A stretch of DNA of 64,000 nucleotides from JAIXWP01 sp041391745 (GCA_041391745.1 JAWKNK010000008.1:66301-130300); one strand, 5' to 3'; positions 18,809 through 29,109 are shown, counted from the stretch's first letter. Notes: a model not told the origin generated them from the letters alone. Translations and numbers: made by a program.

Positions 18809-21800
18809 ATGAAATTATTAAAAACTAAATATTTGAAATCTCTCGGCTTACTTCTCATTGTTCTCTCATTTAGCATTCAAAGTGCTGGGGTGACATTCAT
18901 TTTTGTGGATGCGGAGACTGGTTGTCGATTGAATAATGTTACTGGAGCAATCATTGATGTTAATGGCTCTAATAGATTTGAACTTTCGGGTCAGTTCAAT
19001 ATTCTTGGAGAGTACGACCTTTTTGTGCTTTCAGAAGGTTACAAGGAATTCAATTTTCATTTTATTATTTCTGAAAATCTCGATTCTGATTACGCGTATG
19101 TACTGAATCTCGATAGATCAGACGAATATAGCCAAAGGGAAAATTCAATTCTTAGTGAACAATTGAGTGAAGATTACTTACTCTATCAAGTTTCAGTCGT
19201 AGATGGTTTGACAAGAGAGCCACAACAGGGTGTGAAATTAATGGATGATGCTGGTTTGAGCCTTGGGATTACCGATGCGCGAGGGTTATCTGTAATAAAG
19301 ATTTCCAAAGAAAATGAAAGAATTAATATACACTTTGAAAAAGAAGGATATAGAGAGTTAGTGTCTACAGAACTGGTTGTACCTAACATATATCAAAAGA
19401 AGGTCATTGCCCTTGAAAAAGGTTTTGGCACAGTATACACCTTTGAATTGGATTACTATCGGAATCATTCAAACGGCTTTCAGCTTTTGAATAAATCAGG
19501 TACTCGTAGTTCAAGTAATGGAAATTACTCTGTTTGTAATTTGTCATCTATTTCTGTAGGGTTTCAATCGAGCTCCTTAAGTCCTTGCCCGGATCCTACC
19601 ATTCAATCATGTAATTATATTTGTGGAAGTGCTGAAGTATACACATTAGATACATATACCAAAAAAGTTCTTCCGATGGAGTGGCTGTTGGGGTGGCAAT
19701 CAATTCCCAATGGACTACAAGCTTTCAAGGCTGGTGCAGTAGCAATTAGAACTTTTGGGTCTTGGTACGTGCTCCATCCTCTAAATAATTTCTATGATAT
19801 ATGCAGTTCGACTTGCTGTCAAGTAATTGGTACAAGTACATATTCTATTACGGATCTAGCAGTGGATGAAACTTCGGGATTTTTTCTTTGGGATTCAGAA
19901 AATAATGAAGAAGCTAGAAGTGAATTTACTTCAGAAGGAAATAATTTGAATCCAATTGATAGTGATAATTGTGATTGCATAACCAATACTTGTGGTTGTG
20001 GAAATGGGTATATAGGAAGGTCAAATACGGGAAGTCCTTGTTACTATGATGCGGTAGGTCTGAATCATGAAGGATACGGGCATGGAAGAGGTATGAGTCA
20101 ATTTGGATCTGCGCGATGGGCGAGTGGATTAGATTTAAGTGCTTGGTGTGAAGGGGGAGGACAGTACACGGGAAATGCTCACGGATATGGTATTAAAAAT
20201 TGGGAAGAGATTTTGGAGCATTATTATGGTAATTATTATTCAATAATCCAATGTTCATCCTTTTCAGGAAATTGTGAGGTCGCGATTAATCAGTTCTTAA
20301 TAGATCCTGTCATTGGTAATTGCGAAGAGCCCGTGTTTTTGAATGTGGCAATTCAGAATATTAGTGGCTTTACATTAACAAATCTCGATGTAAGTTATTC
20401 AATTTATAACCTCAATTCTGGACTGGAGTATTTTTTATGTGATTCTCAAGGTACAAATTCAACACTTCAAAACAATGGATTCATGGGGTTTAATTGTGAA
20501 GCTGATTTTAGTGAATTTCCTTGTGGTGAATATTCTCTTTGTTTTATTTTAAGTAGTTATGAATGTGGCATAATGACAGCTCAGTGCTCGGATTTCACTA
20601 TACCTTGTAATTGTAATCAACCTGATGTAGAAATTACGAGTATTTTTTTTCCATATCAACCTGTTGTTGGAGAAGCCAATAATATTTGTGTTCAAATTAC
20701 TAATATAGGAAGCGTAACTCCCAATAGCGACACTGATATAGTGGAGCTCTATATTAATGATGTTAACTTGGGAAGTTTTGATGGACCTGTATTGGTGCCA
20801 AATGATGGAACTTCAATTTGTATTGACTATGTGTTTACTCAATCTGGACTAAATGAAATTTGTGTTGGGATAGAAGAACATGATGAAGAAATCAATTTGG
20901 AAAATAATTATGAGTGTATGACTTTTATAGTAGAGGAGGAACAAATAGAGCAAGATGTTTTCTTTTCTGGTATTCCTCAGGAATTATCTGGTTCATCAAA
21001 CTCAACTTTTTCCTTTGCTTTTGATGTCTGCTATGATGGTGACCAGTCGAATACTATACTTCAGGATGTGGAAGTCAGTTATTTCTTGTCAACCGATTGT
21101 GTTTTAAGTGCAGAGGATGTGTTAATTGGAGCAGGTGTAGCTGATGTTGGAAATAACCAAAGTTGTGTTCAACTTATAGACTTGCTTAATTTACCTACTG
21201 TGGCGTCAGGGGAATATTATTTAATAGTGAACTTAGATTCCAATAATTCTATTCAAGAAACTAATGAATTAAATAATTCAGGTTGTATATCGCTCGTTGT
21301 TGGTAGTAAAGTGGGGAGTATTGATATTGGTGTTGAAAACGGAAGCGTTTCACCGAATAACCCGGAAATTGGAGACAATATTCTACTTGGTTTTGATGTT
21401 TTATTTCTCGGCGGGAATACTAATCTCCTTTCTGTAACTTCGGGATATTATCTTTCCACAGATTGTACTTTCGACCCCAATATAGATTTATTATTAACAA
21501 CAGAAACTAGCGAAATAGGAAGCTCAAATTTATCGCAACATGAATCGTCATTTATGCAAATTCCGACAAACATATCTGAGGGCAACTATTATATATTGTT
21601 CGTAGTAGACAATGAATTTTTAATATCAGAGTCAAATGAAAATAATAATGTGATTTGTCTGCCAATTTTTGTAGGCTCTGACTGTGTGGGACCGGCAATT
21701 CCAGTGTTTTCAAATGGGAACTTAATTACATGCCCGAATGGTACAGTAAGTATTAATTTGGTAGATAACAACTCAAGTTATTTCTGGGGTTTACCCGATG

Positions 21801-22843
21801 GTTGGCAATGTATAGAAGGGTGTAATAGCAACTCTGCGATAATTTTACCGAATGCTAGTGGAACGCTTGCTATTAGCGGAGTTAACGAATGTTCAGAAGT
21901 GAGTTCTCCTTTGTATTTGAATATTGATATTTACGAAATTTTTGCAAATGCAGGTGAAGATATCACTGTATGCGGTCAACAAACATTTCAATTAGTCGGA
22001 CAGGGTGGAGTTGAGTATAGTTGGAGTCCAGGGGCATATTTAGATAACCCTAGTTCTAACTTTACTGAAGGAGAAATTTCACAAACAACGACTTTCCTTT
22101 TGAATGTAATTGATGAAAATGGCTGTACAAGTATGGATGAAGTGACAGTTTATGTAGAATCTCCAGAAGTCTCAACCTCGCCAATGGGATTGATAGAAAT
22201 TTGTCAAGGTGAGGAAATTGAAATTTCAGCTTCGGAAGGGCAAGAGTACTTATGGTCAACAGGAGAAGAAACGCAGTCGATAATGGTAGGCATGGAAGGA
22301 ACTTATTATTGTACAATTTTAAATCCATTTGACTGCATTGGCGAATTTAATACCCCTATGGTAGTAGTAGAATATACTGAGCCGCAAATTATAGATTTGG
22401 TTATCAACGGAAATTTATTAATCGCCCCAGTTATAGGTATTGGCTATAATTGGTATTGGAATGAGCTTCCAATCGCGGCATTTCAGGACAGTCAAACATG
22501 CGATGTTACATTATTTGGAGAAGGGAGTTATTATGTGATTGTGGAACAAGAGAATGGGTGCTTAATTGAGTCTCAAGTTTTGAACTATTTGAGTGTTGAT
22601 GACTTAAACATAGAAAATTGGAAGGTCTATCCTAATCCTGCAGCCGAGAGTTTTCTGATTTCTGGAATCAAGACATATGATCAAATTTACATTTTCAATT
22701 CAATCGGTGAGTTGATTCAATTTAGGACTAACTCTCGTGATACTTTGCAAATTAATGTGTCAGAATGGTCTGTTGGACTTTATGAAATTGTCGTTAGTAA
22801 CGATAAGACTTTAAGCTCGAAGAAATTGTTGATAGCAAGATAA
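18809..22843 (+). CDS. 1344-residue T9SS-secreted multidomain protein with SpoIID-like domain
   Basis: After a signal peptide come two carboxypeptidase-regulatory-like domains (residues ~25-95 and ~125-200). Residues ~285-470 resemble SpoIID/LytB: LPMEWLLGWQ, FKAGAVAIRTFGSWYV, ITDLAVDETSGFFL and the signature GHGRGMSQFGSARWA. Then follow three CARDB-type repeats (~610-930), an Ig/PKD-like part, an ANAGEDITVCGQQ domain, another Ig-like domain and a type A sorting domain (VYPNPAAESFLI). SpoIID proteins are lytic transglycosylases acting on stem-denuded peptidoglycan glycan strands; here the domain sits in a protein sent to the cell surface, so it may act on other cells' walls or only bind glycan. 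It is the last gene of the run of four. The frame is fully intact over 4 kb. Confidence 0.85.
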   Translation: MKLLKTKYLKSLGLLLIVLSFSIQSAGVTFIFVDAETGCRLNNVTGAIIDVNGSNRFELSGQFNILGEYDLFVLSEGYKEFNFHFIISENLDSDYAYVLNLDRSDEYSQRENSILSEQLSEDYLLYQVSVVDGLTREPQQGVKLMDDAGLSLGITDARGLSVIKISKENERINIHFEKEGYRELVSTELVVPNIYQKKVIALEKGFGTVYTFELDYYRNHSNGFQLLNKSGTRSSSNGNYSVCNLSSISVGFQSSSLSPCPDPTIQSCNYICGSAEVYTLDTYTKKVLPMEWLLGWQSIPNGLQAFKAGAVAIRTFGSWYVLHPLNNFYDICSSTCCQVIGTSTYSITDLAVDETSGFFLWDSENNEEARSEFTSEGNNLNPIDSDNCDCITNTCGCGNGYIGRSNTGSPCYYDAVGLNHEGYGHGRGMSQFGSARWASGLDLSAWCEGGGQYTGNAHGYGIKNWEEILEHYYGNYYSIIQCSSFSGNCEVAINQFLIDPVIGNCEEPVFLNVAIQNISGFTLTNLDVSYSIYNLNSGLEYFLCDSQGTNSTLQNNGFMGFNCEADFSEFPCGEYSLCFILSSYECGIMTAQCSDFTIPCNCNQPDVEITSIFFPYQPVVGEANNICVQITNIGSVTPNSDTDIVELYINDVNLGSFDGPVLVPNDGTSICIDYVFTQSGLNEICVGIEEHDEEINLENNYECMTFIVEEEQIEQDVFFSGIPQELSGSSNSTFSFAFDVCYDGDQSNTILQDVEVSYFLSTDCVLSAEDVLIGAGVADVGNNQSCVQLIDLLNLPTVASGEYYLIVNLDSNNSIQETNELNNSGCISLVVGSKVGSIDIGVENGSVSPNNPEIGDNILLGFDVLFLGGNTNLLSVTSGYYLSTDCTFDPNIDLLLTTETSEIGSSNLSQHESSFMQIPTNISEGNYYILFVVDNEFLISESNENNNVICLPIFVGSDCVGPAIPVFSNGNLITCPNGTVSINLVDNNSSYFWGLPDGWQCIEGCNSNSAIILPNASGTLAISGVNECSEVSSPLYLNIDIYEIFANAGEDITVCGQQTFQLVGQGGVEYSWSPGAYLDNPSSNFTEGEISQTTTFLLNVIDENGCTSMDEVTVYVESPEVSTSPMGLIEICQGEEIEISASEGQEYLWSTGEETQSIMVGMEGTYYCTILNPFDCIGEFNTPMVVVEYTEPQIIDLVINGNLLIAPVIGIGYNWYWNELPIAAFQDSQTCDVTLFGEGSYYVIVEQENGCLIESQVLNYLSVDDLNIENWKVYPNPAAESFLISGIKTYDQIYIFNSIGELIQFRTNSRDTLQINVSEWSVGLYEIVVSNDKTLSSKKLLIAR

Positions 22844-22877
22844 ATACGACAAAACATAGTGATTTTTATCTGCTTTT

Positions 22878-22915
22878 TTCATTACCTTAGAATAGAAATA
22901 TTCTAGGGTAATGAA
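22878..22915 (+). promoter_or_regulatory. 17-bp inverted repeat spanning the start codon of the next gene
   Basis: Left arm 22878-22894 and right arm 22899-22915 pair over 17 positions (16 Watson-Crick, one G-U in RNA) around a 4-base loop. The ATG at 22911 is inside the right arm. No T run follows, so it is not a normal terminator; in mRNA it would hide the start codon. Confidence 0.6.
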
Positions 22916-24113
22916 AAATTATATCTTTACTATCGTTGTCTCTTTGGTACTTTTTGCATGCGCAAAGAAGTACAAAAATTTTAATTCAACCATAGAATTT
23001 ACGAGTAATGTTGAAACGTACCAAAATATTGGTGCTTGGAAAAGTGACCTTGAAGGTGTTGAAATAATTGGCTTAGGAGAAAATACGCATGGTCTTGGAG
23101 AAATATTCAAAGCAAAGACGGAACTAGTAAAGTACTTGCATGAAGAACTCGGTTTTGATTTGATTCTCTTCGAATCTGGATTTGGTGATGCAGCTATTGC
23201 TTGGGAAAAAATCAATGAAGTTACCACCGAAGAATATGTCCGTGATTTTACTTCCAATTTCTACTACCAATCTGAAGAGATCAAAGAATTGGTTGAATAT
23301 GTAAAATCACGAAATGGAAAATTGACGATTCAAGGCATCGACTGTCAACCTCAGCAAAATTATCTTAATAAGAGTTTAGAGGCGATGATGTGGCCCCTCG
23401 ATTCAGTGCTTGCTAAAAGTGTGAGCGCTGAAATGACTAACTTCAATAAAATGTATCAATTGGAATGGGATAAAGACACCATTGCTTTTTATAACCAGAA
23501 AGAAAAGTTCATTCAATTTCTTAGAAATTATCAAGTAATACTTCAGGAAAAAAAAGCTGAGGTTACAAATGCGGAATGTGGCTCATTCAATGCAATAGAA
23601 GGTCTTCTTAGAACATATAAAAACTTGCAGTTTGGAGAACTGATGGAATGGCCTACTTCTTATAATTTCAGAGATCGTGCGATGTTTGAAAATGTGATGT
23701 GGTATAAAAACAAATTTCCAAATTCAAAAATCATCATTTGGGCGCAAAATAGTCACATTGAAAACCGCGCTAAATTGAATGACAACGTGGATTGGTTGGG
23801 GCATTTGTTGCACGATAGATTCGGCACTAAATATTATTCCATAGGTAGCGAAGTGTACAGCGGGAAAAATATGGAGTACAACAGTACTTTTGATTTTGAA
23901 CACAGTGATTCTTCTTTCTTAGCTTTTCATTTGAATGAATTGAGAAAGCCAAAACTACTTATTCATCTAAGAGAATACTCTAGTGAAAACTTTTTAAATA
24001 AGGAATTAAATGGTATGGAGAGCAATGGTAACATTGGAACGTTCATACCAAACGAAAGATTTGATGCAATCCTTTTTATCAAATCAAGTCAACCACCAAA
24101 TCTCCTTAACTAA
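22911..24113 (+). CDS. Erythromycin-esterase-like lipoprotein
   Basis: A 400-residue protein with a lipoprotein signal (VVSLVLFACAK). It matches the erythromycin esterase (EreA/EreB, PF05139-like) fold by IIGLGENTHGLGEIFKAKTEL (the histidine and glutamates of the active centre), LGFDLILFESGFGDA, and WAQNSHIENRA near residue 280. Clinical Ere enzymes open macrolide rings, but most environmental homologues have no shown macrolide activity, and lipid anchoring at the envelope is unlike them. The start lies within a hairpin. It is separated by 67 bases from the giant T9SS gene and may be read through from it. Confidence 0.85.
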   Translation: MKNYIFTIVVSLVLFACAKKYKNFNSTIEFTSNVETYQNIGAWKSDLEGVEIIGLGENTHGLGEIFKAKTELVKYLHEELGFDLILFESGFGDAAIAWEKINEVTTEEYVRDFTSNFYYQSEEIKELVEYVKSRNGKLTIQGIDCQPQQNYLNKSLEAMMWPLDSVLAKSVSAEMTNFNKMYQLEWDKDTIAFYNQKEKFIQFLRNYQVILQEKKAEVTNAECGSFNAIEGLLRTYKNLQFGELMEWPTSYNFRDRAMFENVMWYKNKFPNSKIIIWAQNSHIENRAKLNDNVDWLGHLLHDRFGTKYYSIGSEVYSGKNMEYNSTFDFEHSDSSFLAFHLNELRKPKLLIHLREYSSENFLNKELNGMESNGNIGTFIPNERFDAILFIKSSQPPNLLN

Positions 24114-24234
24114 CCCAACCCCCCAACCCCCAACCCCAAAACTTTCCATCCCTAAAATCGTCATTCTATCCCACTTATTTTAAAGTGTAAAATTCCAAAT
24201 CGTCATTTGCAGTCATAAAATTTAATTTTAGACA

Positions 24235-26073
24235 ATGACAAAATTTTACTCACTTAAAACACTGGCGCTCGCTCTTATACTTGCGATCACGCCTTTCTTC
24301 TCGAAAGCACAAATCGACTTGCTACAAACTACAGACAATTCGATTGCTCCTTCATTAATAGTTGGTTGTAATGCTCCAGGACTTGGAACTAGGGACAATG
24401 ACTTTGGTCGCCTATACAATTTGACTGATCTTGGTTATAGCAGTTTTGAAGTGACCAAAGTAACTTTTGGAATTCAGGATTTCATACCAGAAACGAGCTC
24501 TGACGTCGAGGCAGTGGTTAAAGTGTACTCGAGCAATGGAGGCACGAATGCTGCAGACTTAGTGTTGACTGGTGAAATCCCTGTAATGCTCAATCCTCAA
24601 ATGGTTGGGGAATTGGTTGAGGTGAACTTCACAAACCCAGTAATGGTAACATCTTCACATATGATGATTGTGGTTTCTATTCCAGACTTAGCTCAATTTG
24701 GTATCCAATTTTTCCTCGGAGGCAACTCTAATGGTCAAACAACTCCCGGATTTTTAAGAAGCTCATTTGAAGATTGCGGCGTTCAAGAATTTACGAGCTA
24801 TGCTGACCTTGCTCCTAATGCTCACCTCGTACTTTTCCCAACAGGAAACCCTACACTTATCTGCCCTCCCGGTGATGTGCATTTGGCATCTCAGGCAGAA
24901 GTAAATCAGTTTGCAATTGACTATCCAACATGCACACATATAGATGGAGCGTTGTATATTCAAGTGAATGACGGAACGACTGATGTCACTAATTTGGCTC
25001 CTTTGAATAATCTTATTTCGATTGCCGGTAGTTTGAGTCTGAACAATAATCAAAATCTCGTAGAATTTAATGGACTTGAGAATCTGTCATCAGTAGGAGG
25101 TAATCTTGCATTCCACAATAATGGAATGCCCTCTCTCAGCGGTCTTAATCCATTGCAAGAAATTGGAGGAAGTATTTGGATTTCTTCTAATTCTCAATTA
25201 CAGAATTTAGATGCTCTCTCCTCTATTTTACAAATCAACGGCCCGATTTATATTTCTCAAAATGCCCTTTTGAATAACATTTCAGGAATAGAAAACATAG
25301 AGGCCGCATCTATCAATACAGAGGTAGGTGTAACTATTACAAACAATCCTGCACTTGCGGTGTGCAATCTCCCAAACATTTGCGAATACATCGCAAACGA
25401 CCCAAATACACACTATAGAGAAATCAACGGAAACCTTTCGGAGTGTTTGGATGAAGAAGCAGTAATAGATGCTTGTAACGGTCCAACAGAAGGCTGCACC
25501 GACGCACCATACGGACTATATCCTTCAGAAACTTTTACTCCTTCTTGCACCAATTCACCTGAAGTCATCACAGACCAAGCATGGACTGGTGAGTACTCAC
25601 TTGTAAATCTTCAATTCAATGTAGAATACACTTTCTCAAGCACTGTAGCTACTGATTACATCACCATCACGAGCGAAGATGGCTCTGTGATATGGTCATA
25701 CGGGGTTGGAAGTATTCAAGGCGTTTCTGCTGGCGATCAAACGGTTCGTTTCTATCTTCACAACAACGACCAGTGTGAAAGCGAACAAGTGCAAAGATCG
25801 CGCATCATTCAGTGTGGTTTTGTTGGCGTTGAAGAAGCAGTAGACTTTACTTTTACTTGCTATCCAAACCCTGCGAAGGATCAACTCAATCTTTCATACA
25901 ACAAGAAATTAGATCGTGTGGAAGTATTGAACATATTAGGACAAGTACTCATGACGCAATCTGTAAATGCTGAAAATGCACAAATGGATATTAGCAGTCT
26001 TCCTTCTGGAAATTATGTAGTGAAAGCTACTTCTGAAGGAACAGTATTGACCACGAAAATTGTAAAGCAGTAA
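24235..26073 (+). CDS. T9SS-secreted protein with receptor L-domain-like repeats
   Basis: A 612-residue protein with a signal peptide (LALALILAITPFFSKAQ), an N-terminal beta domain, then leucine-rich receptor-L-domain-type repeats at residues ~210-390 (INVNDGT-like start, NLISIAGSLSLNNNQNLVEF, SSVGGNLAFHNN, EIGGSIWISSNSQLQNL). The end is a type A sorting domain (CYPNPAKDQLNLSY ... SGNYVVKA). Such repeats usually bind ligands or surfaces. The upstream gap (24114-24234) begins with CCCAACCCC words and carries a weak TTTG...TAATTTTA promoter-like pair near 24205-24230. Confidence 0.85.
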   Translation: MTKFYSLKTLALALILAITPFFSKAQIDLLQTTDNSIAPSLIVGCNAPGLGTRDNDFGRLYNLTDLGYSSFEVTKVTFGIQDFIPETSSDVEAVVKVYSSNGGTNAADLVLTGEIPVMLNPQMVGELVEVNFTNPVMVTSSHMMIVVSIPDLAQFGIQFFLGGNSNGQTTPGFLRSSFEDCGVQEFTSYADLAPNAHLVLFPTGNPTLICPPGDVHLASQAEVNQFAIDYPTCTHIDGALYIQVNDGTTDVTNLAPLNNLISIAGSLSLNNNQNLVEFNGLENLSSVGGNLAFHNNGMPSLSGLNPLQEIGGSIWISSNSQLQNLDALSSILQINGPIYISQNALLNNISGIENIEAASINTEVGVTITNNPALAVCNLPNICEYIANDPNTHYREINGNLSECLDEEAVIDACNGPTEGCTDAPYGLYPSETFTPSCTNSPEVITDQAWTGEYSLVNLQFNVEYTFSSTVATDYITITSEDGSVIWSYGVGSIQGVSAGDQTVRFYLHNNDQCESEQVQRSRIIQCGFVGVEEAVDFTFTCYPNPAKDQLNLSYNKKLDRVEVLNILGQVLMTQSVNAENAQMDISSLPSGNYVVKATSEGTVLTTKIVKQ

Positions 26074-26175
26074 TCAAAAACTCTTCATGTATTGAACAAG
26101 GGGCTGTCTGAAAGGGCAGCCTCTTGTACTTTATCAAAGATTAGTTTTTGTAATTTTATACCTGATTACCTCCTG

Positions 26176-27894
26176 ATGAAGCGCATTTCTCTTCTCATAT
26201 TCATGTGTCTAAGCATTCTATGCAATGCTCAAGAGGATGCTTTGAGAAGCGACATCTCAAAAATTGATAGTTTAATTTCTGTTTTCAAATTGGATGAAGC
26301 TTCCGCTCAAACGGATAGCCTAATCAATGTTCTCGGTTCTTTTTCTAAAAGGAGAGCTTTCAAAAAAGAATTTCTGGAACTGCAGTATAGAAAGGCACTT
26401 ATCCTAGATGAAAGGCAAGTGCCGCCTTCTGAAGCATTAAAAATTCTGCTTGAAATAGCAGATGAGGTGAAGGAAGCTGAGTTCAATAGCCTATTGGTTC
26501 GCGTATATCTCTTGATCTCTCTTTGCCACGAAAAATCTGATGATTTTAAGTTGACAAAGAAATACTTGGATCTTGCCTTGCAAACCATCAAACACAATAA
26601 GCTGGATGAAATGTATAGTACATATTATCTCAGAAGAAGTTCCTACGATCGGTACGTAAATAAATCGGATTCATCCTTTCATCATGCGCGACAAGCAGAG
26701 CTGTATGCAAAGAAATATGATAATAAGAAAGTTCTTCTCGATGCATATTTGTTAATAGATATCTACTACAGTAAAAAGGGCGATTTTAAAAATGCGTTGC
26801 ACTATAGTTTTCTTAGATTGGAAAACACGCCTTACGATTCTTTAAATATTGGGAGATTAGTTCAACTCAATAACATTGCAAAGAGATATTTTCAAATGGG
26901 AAATCTAGATGAAGCTCTGGCATACAGCGACTCTGCATATCTGGGATACAAGGTTCTTCCCACTTCGTATAAACTTTTTTTACCCAGTGTCAGATATCAA
27001 ATTTTTGAAAAAATGGGCAATTTGGACTCAGCCTATTTTTATTTAAAAAAGTATTATTTCGACGACAATCAATTGCGATTGGAAGAAGATGAAATTAAAG
27101 TGAAACAAATTGAAGAGCTCTATCAAAATGTTAAGAATAGCGCCACAATAAAGAATCAAAAGGAACAGGTAATGTGGACAAGTGTATTGCTTGCCGTTAT
27201 TGCCATTTCTGCTATATTATTGACGCTCCAGAATCGAAAAATTAAGAATAGAAATAAAACCATCAATAACCAATTGGAGGAGCTTTCCAAAGCATTGGAT
27301 CAAAAACAAATGTTGCTATCCGAACTACAACATCGAGTAAAAAACAATTTGCAACACGTAATCAGTATTCTTGAAATTCAAAAGGAAAGTGTGGACTTCA
27401 ATTCAATTGAGGAACTCATTAGAGGAAATCAAAACAGAATTCACTCGATGGCTTTGCTCCACAAAAAACTGAATGTATCCGATAATGTAAATGATATTGA
27501 CTTGAAAAAGTATGTCACGGAATTGGCGGATTTAGTAAAACATTCCTACGACAATCATCAAAGAAAAATTAGTCTTCAAATTTCATGTCCGGTGGAGCAT
27601 ATTGAAATCGACAAAGCGCTTCCAGTTGGTTTAATTATAACAGAACTCGTGAGCAATAGCATGAAACACGCTTTTAATACACAGAGCATCGGAATCATTA
27701 ATGTCAATATTTCTACCGATGAGAAGGGGAGGTTTTCTTTCAATTATGCGGATAATGGAAGCGGATACGACTTCAACAAATCGAATTCAAAAGGATTAGG
27801 TCAAGAGATCATCAAAGGACTAATCAATCAATTGGATGGCGAAGTAGTGACGAATAGTACGAACGGATTTGAAATTACCATCTATTTTAATTAG
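26176..27894 (+). CDS. Sensor histidine kinase, TPR sensor with HisKA_2-type core
   Basis: A 572-residue kinase with a signal peptide (ISLLIFMCLSILCNAQ), TPR repeats as periplasmic sensor (residues ~20-330), one membrane helix (VMWTSVLLAVIAISAILL), and a cytoplasmic kinase. The phospho-acceptor region LLSELQHRVKNNLQHVISIL is the HisKA_2/HWE-like type; the ATP-binding domain shows TELVSNSMKHAF and DNGSGYDF...KGLGQEII. I chose the ATG at 26176 because it gives the signal peptide; the longer frame starting at 26092 lies in intergenic DNA. The partner regulator starts 5 bases after the stop. Confidence 0.92.
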   Translation: MKRISLLIFMCLSILCNAQEDALRSDISKIDSLISVFKLDEASAQTDSLINVLGSFSKRRAFKKEFLELQYRKALILDERQVPPSEALKILLEIADEVKEAEFNSLLVRVYLLISLCHEKSDDFKLTKKYLDLALQTIKHNKLDEMYSTYYLRRSSYDRYVNKSDSSFHHARQAELYAKKYDNKKVLLDAYLLIDIYYSKKGDFKNALHYSFLRLENTPYDSLNIGRLVQLNNIAKRYFQMGNLDEALAYSDSAYLGYKVLPTSYKLFLPSVRYQIFEKMGNLDSAYFYLKKYYFDDNQLRLEEDEIKVKQIEELYQNVKNSATIKNQKEQVMWTSVLLAVIAISAILLTLQNRKIKNRNKTINNQLEELSKALDQKQMLLSELQHRVKNNLQHVISILEIQKESVDFNSIEELIRGNQNRIHSMALLHKKLNVSDNVNDIDLKKYVTELADLVKHSYDNHQRKISLQISCPVEHIEIDKALPVGLIITELVSNSMKHAFNTQSIGIINVNISTDEKGRFSFNYADNGSGYDFNKSNSKGLGQEIIKGLINQLDGEVVTNSTNGFEITIYFN

Positions 27895-27899
27895 CACTC

Positions 27900-28576
27900 A
27901 TGGAGCAACGAAGAATTTTGTTGGTGGAAGATGATTTTCAAACCGACGTGTAACAAAGAAGGTGCTTACTGAAAATAATTTTCATGTGTTTGAAGCGAAG
28001 AATGCCAAAGAAGCACTTGAGGTACTTAAAAGTGAAATTATTGATTTGGTAGTACTCGATATTAATCTGGGAAAGAATGAAGACTCGGGCATTGAGATAG
28101 GACATCAAATCAATGATAAATTTGAAGTGCCGTTCATTTATCTCACTGCTTTCGAAACTGGCACAATCATTCAAGATGCTGTGGCAACTGCGCCATATTC
28201 TTACTTAACCAAGCCTTTCAAGGATGTGGATTTGATTACTTCCATCGAGTTGGCCATTAAACAATCTGGAAAAAAATCGGTTCCTAAAATTTTGGTGAAA
28301 GATGGCGAGTATAACGTGGAGCTTCCAATCGATGAAATCAATTATGTAGAATCGGACGGCAATTATCAAATGTTTTATACCAATGATAAAGTCTATAAAT
28401 CTAGGTTTACAGTAAAACAAGTTTCGGAATTGTTGCCAGAAAGTATGTTCACTCAGGTACACCGAGCATATATTGTCAATAAGAGAAAAATTGAAAAGTA
28501 CAACTTGAAAAGTGTTGTAGTGAACAATACCGAAATTCCTCTTTCCAAAAGCTTTTCCGACAATTTAAACAACTAA
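27900..28576 (+). pseudogene. LytTR response regulator, frameshifted after ~15 codons
   Basis: The ATG at 27900 begins a receiver domain (RRILLVEDDFQT) that hits a stop after 17 codons. The continuation is in another frame (RRVTKKVLTENNFHVFEAKNAKEALEVL) and carries the phospho-acceptor Asp in LVVLDINLG, the conserved Thr/Lys (LTAF, LTKPF), and a C-terminal LytTR DNA-binding domain (INYVESDGNYQMFY ... FTQVHRAYIVNKRKI). One added base near 27945 (CAAACCGACG) would restore a 225-residue regulator. It is paired with the kinase just upstream. A GTG at 27962 could start a truncated protein lacking the acidic pocket. Mutation or sequencing error cannot be separated here. Confidence 0.88.
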
Positions 28577-29109
28577 TTGTCTGCTTCATCAGTGCCTTCT
28601 TTTACTTTCTCCATCGCTGATTTGTAAAACTCACTTTCTTTCAAGGAAGGAAGCACGTTCAACGAAAAATTATAGATGTGCGGATAGAGAATAGAAGCTT
28701 CTTTTTGCTTTTCAGGTAAAATATTAGCCTTGCTATCAAAGGAATGGAAAAGGACAAAGAATAAACTCAATCCAAGAACGGTTTTAGCCGTAGCAAACAA
28801 TACTCCGGCTAATTTATTGATGGTTTCTAAACCTCCAGCTTTTAAAGTGGCAGTCAGTAATTTTCCAAGAAAATAGATTCCAATTATTACAGCAATGAGC
28901 AGACCTACAAACGATGCCGCTGGTAAATATCCCGCCTTGATATCCTGCTCTTCACGAAGGTATATCGTAAGTGCGTCGCTGAAATGAATGGCAACATAAA
29001 TCCCTACAAATAAAGAAAGAAAGGAAAATAACTCCATTACAAAACCATTTTTCCAACCTCTGTAAATGGCGAAAATGAGAATCAATGAGATGATAATGTC
29101 GATATACAT
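28573..29109 (-). CDS. CvpA-family membrane protein
   Basis: A 178-residue protein with four membrane helices and the CvpA signature at the N terminus (IFAIYRGWKNGFVMELFSFLSLFVGI). The E. coli member is needed for colicin V production and for envelope fitness; the exact role in Bacteroidota is not settled. Its stop overlaps the stop of the convergent LytTR regulator by a few bases. Confidence 0.9.
   Translation of the reverse strand: MYIDIIISLILIFAIYRGWKNGFVMELFSFLSLFVGIYVAIHFSDALTIYLREEQDIKAGYLPAASFVGLLIAVIIGIYFLGKLLTATLKAGGLETINKLAGVLFATAKTVLGLSLFFVLFHSFDSKANILPEKQKEASILYPHIYNFSLNVLPSLKESEFYKSAMEKVKEGTDEADN

Noticed and set aside
22878..22915. Rho-independent terminator for the giant T9SS gene
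   Set aside because: There is no T run after the stem on either strand and the next start codon is inside it.
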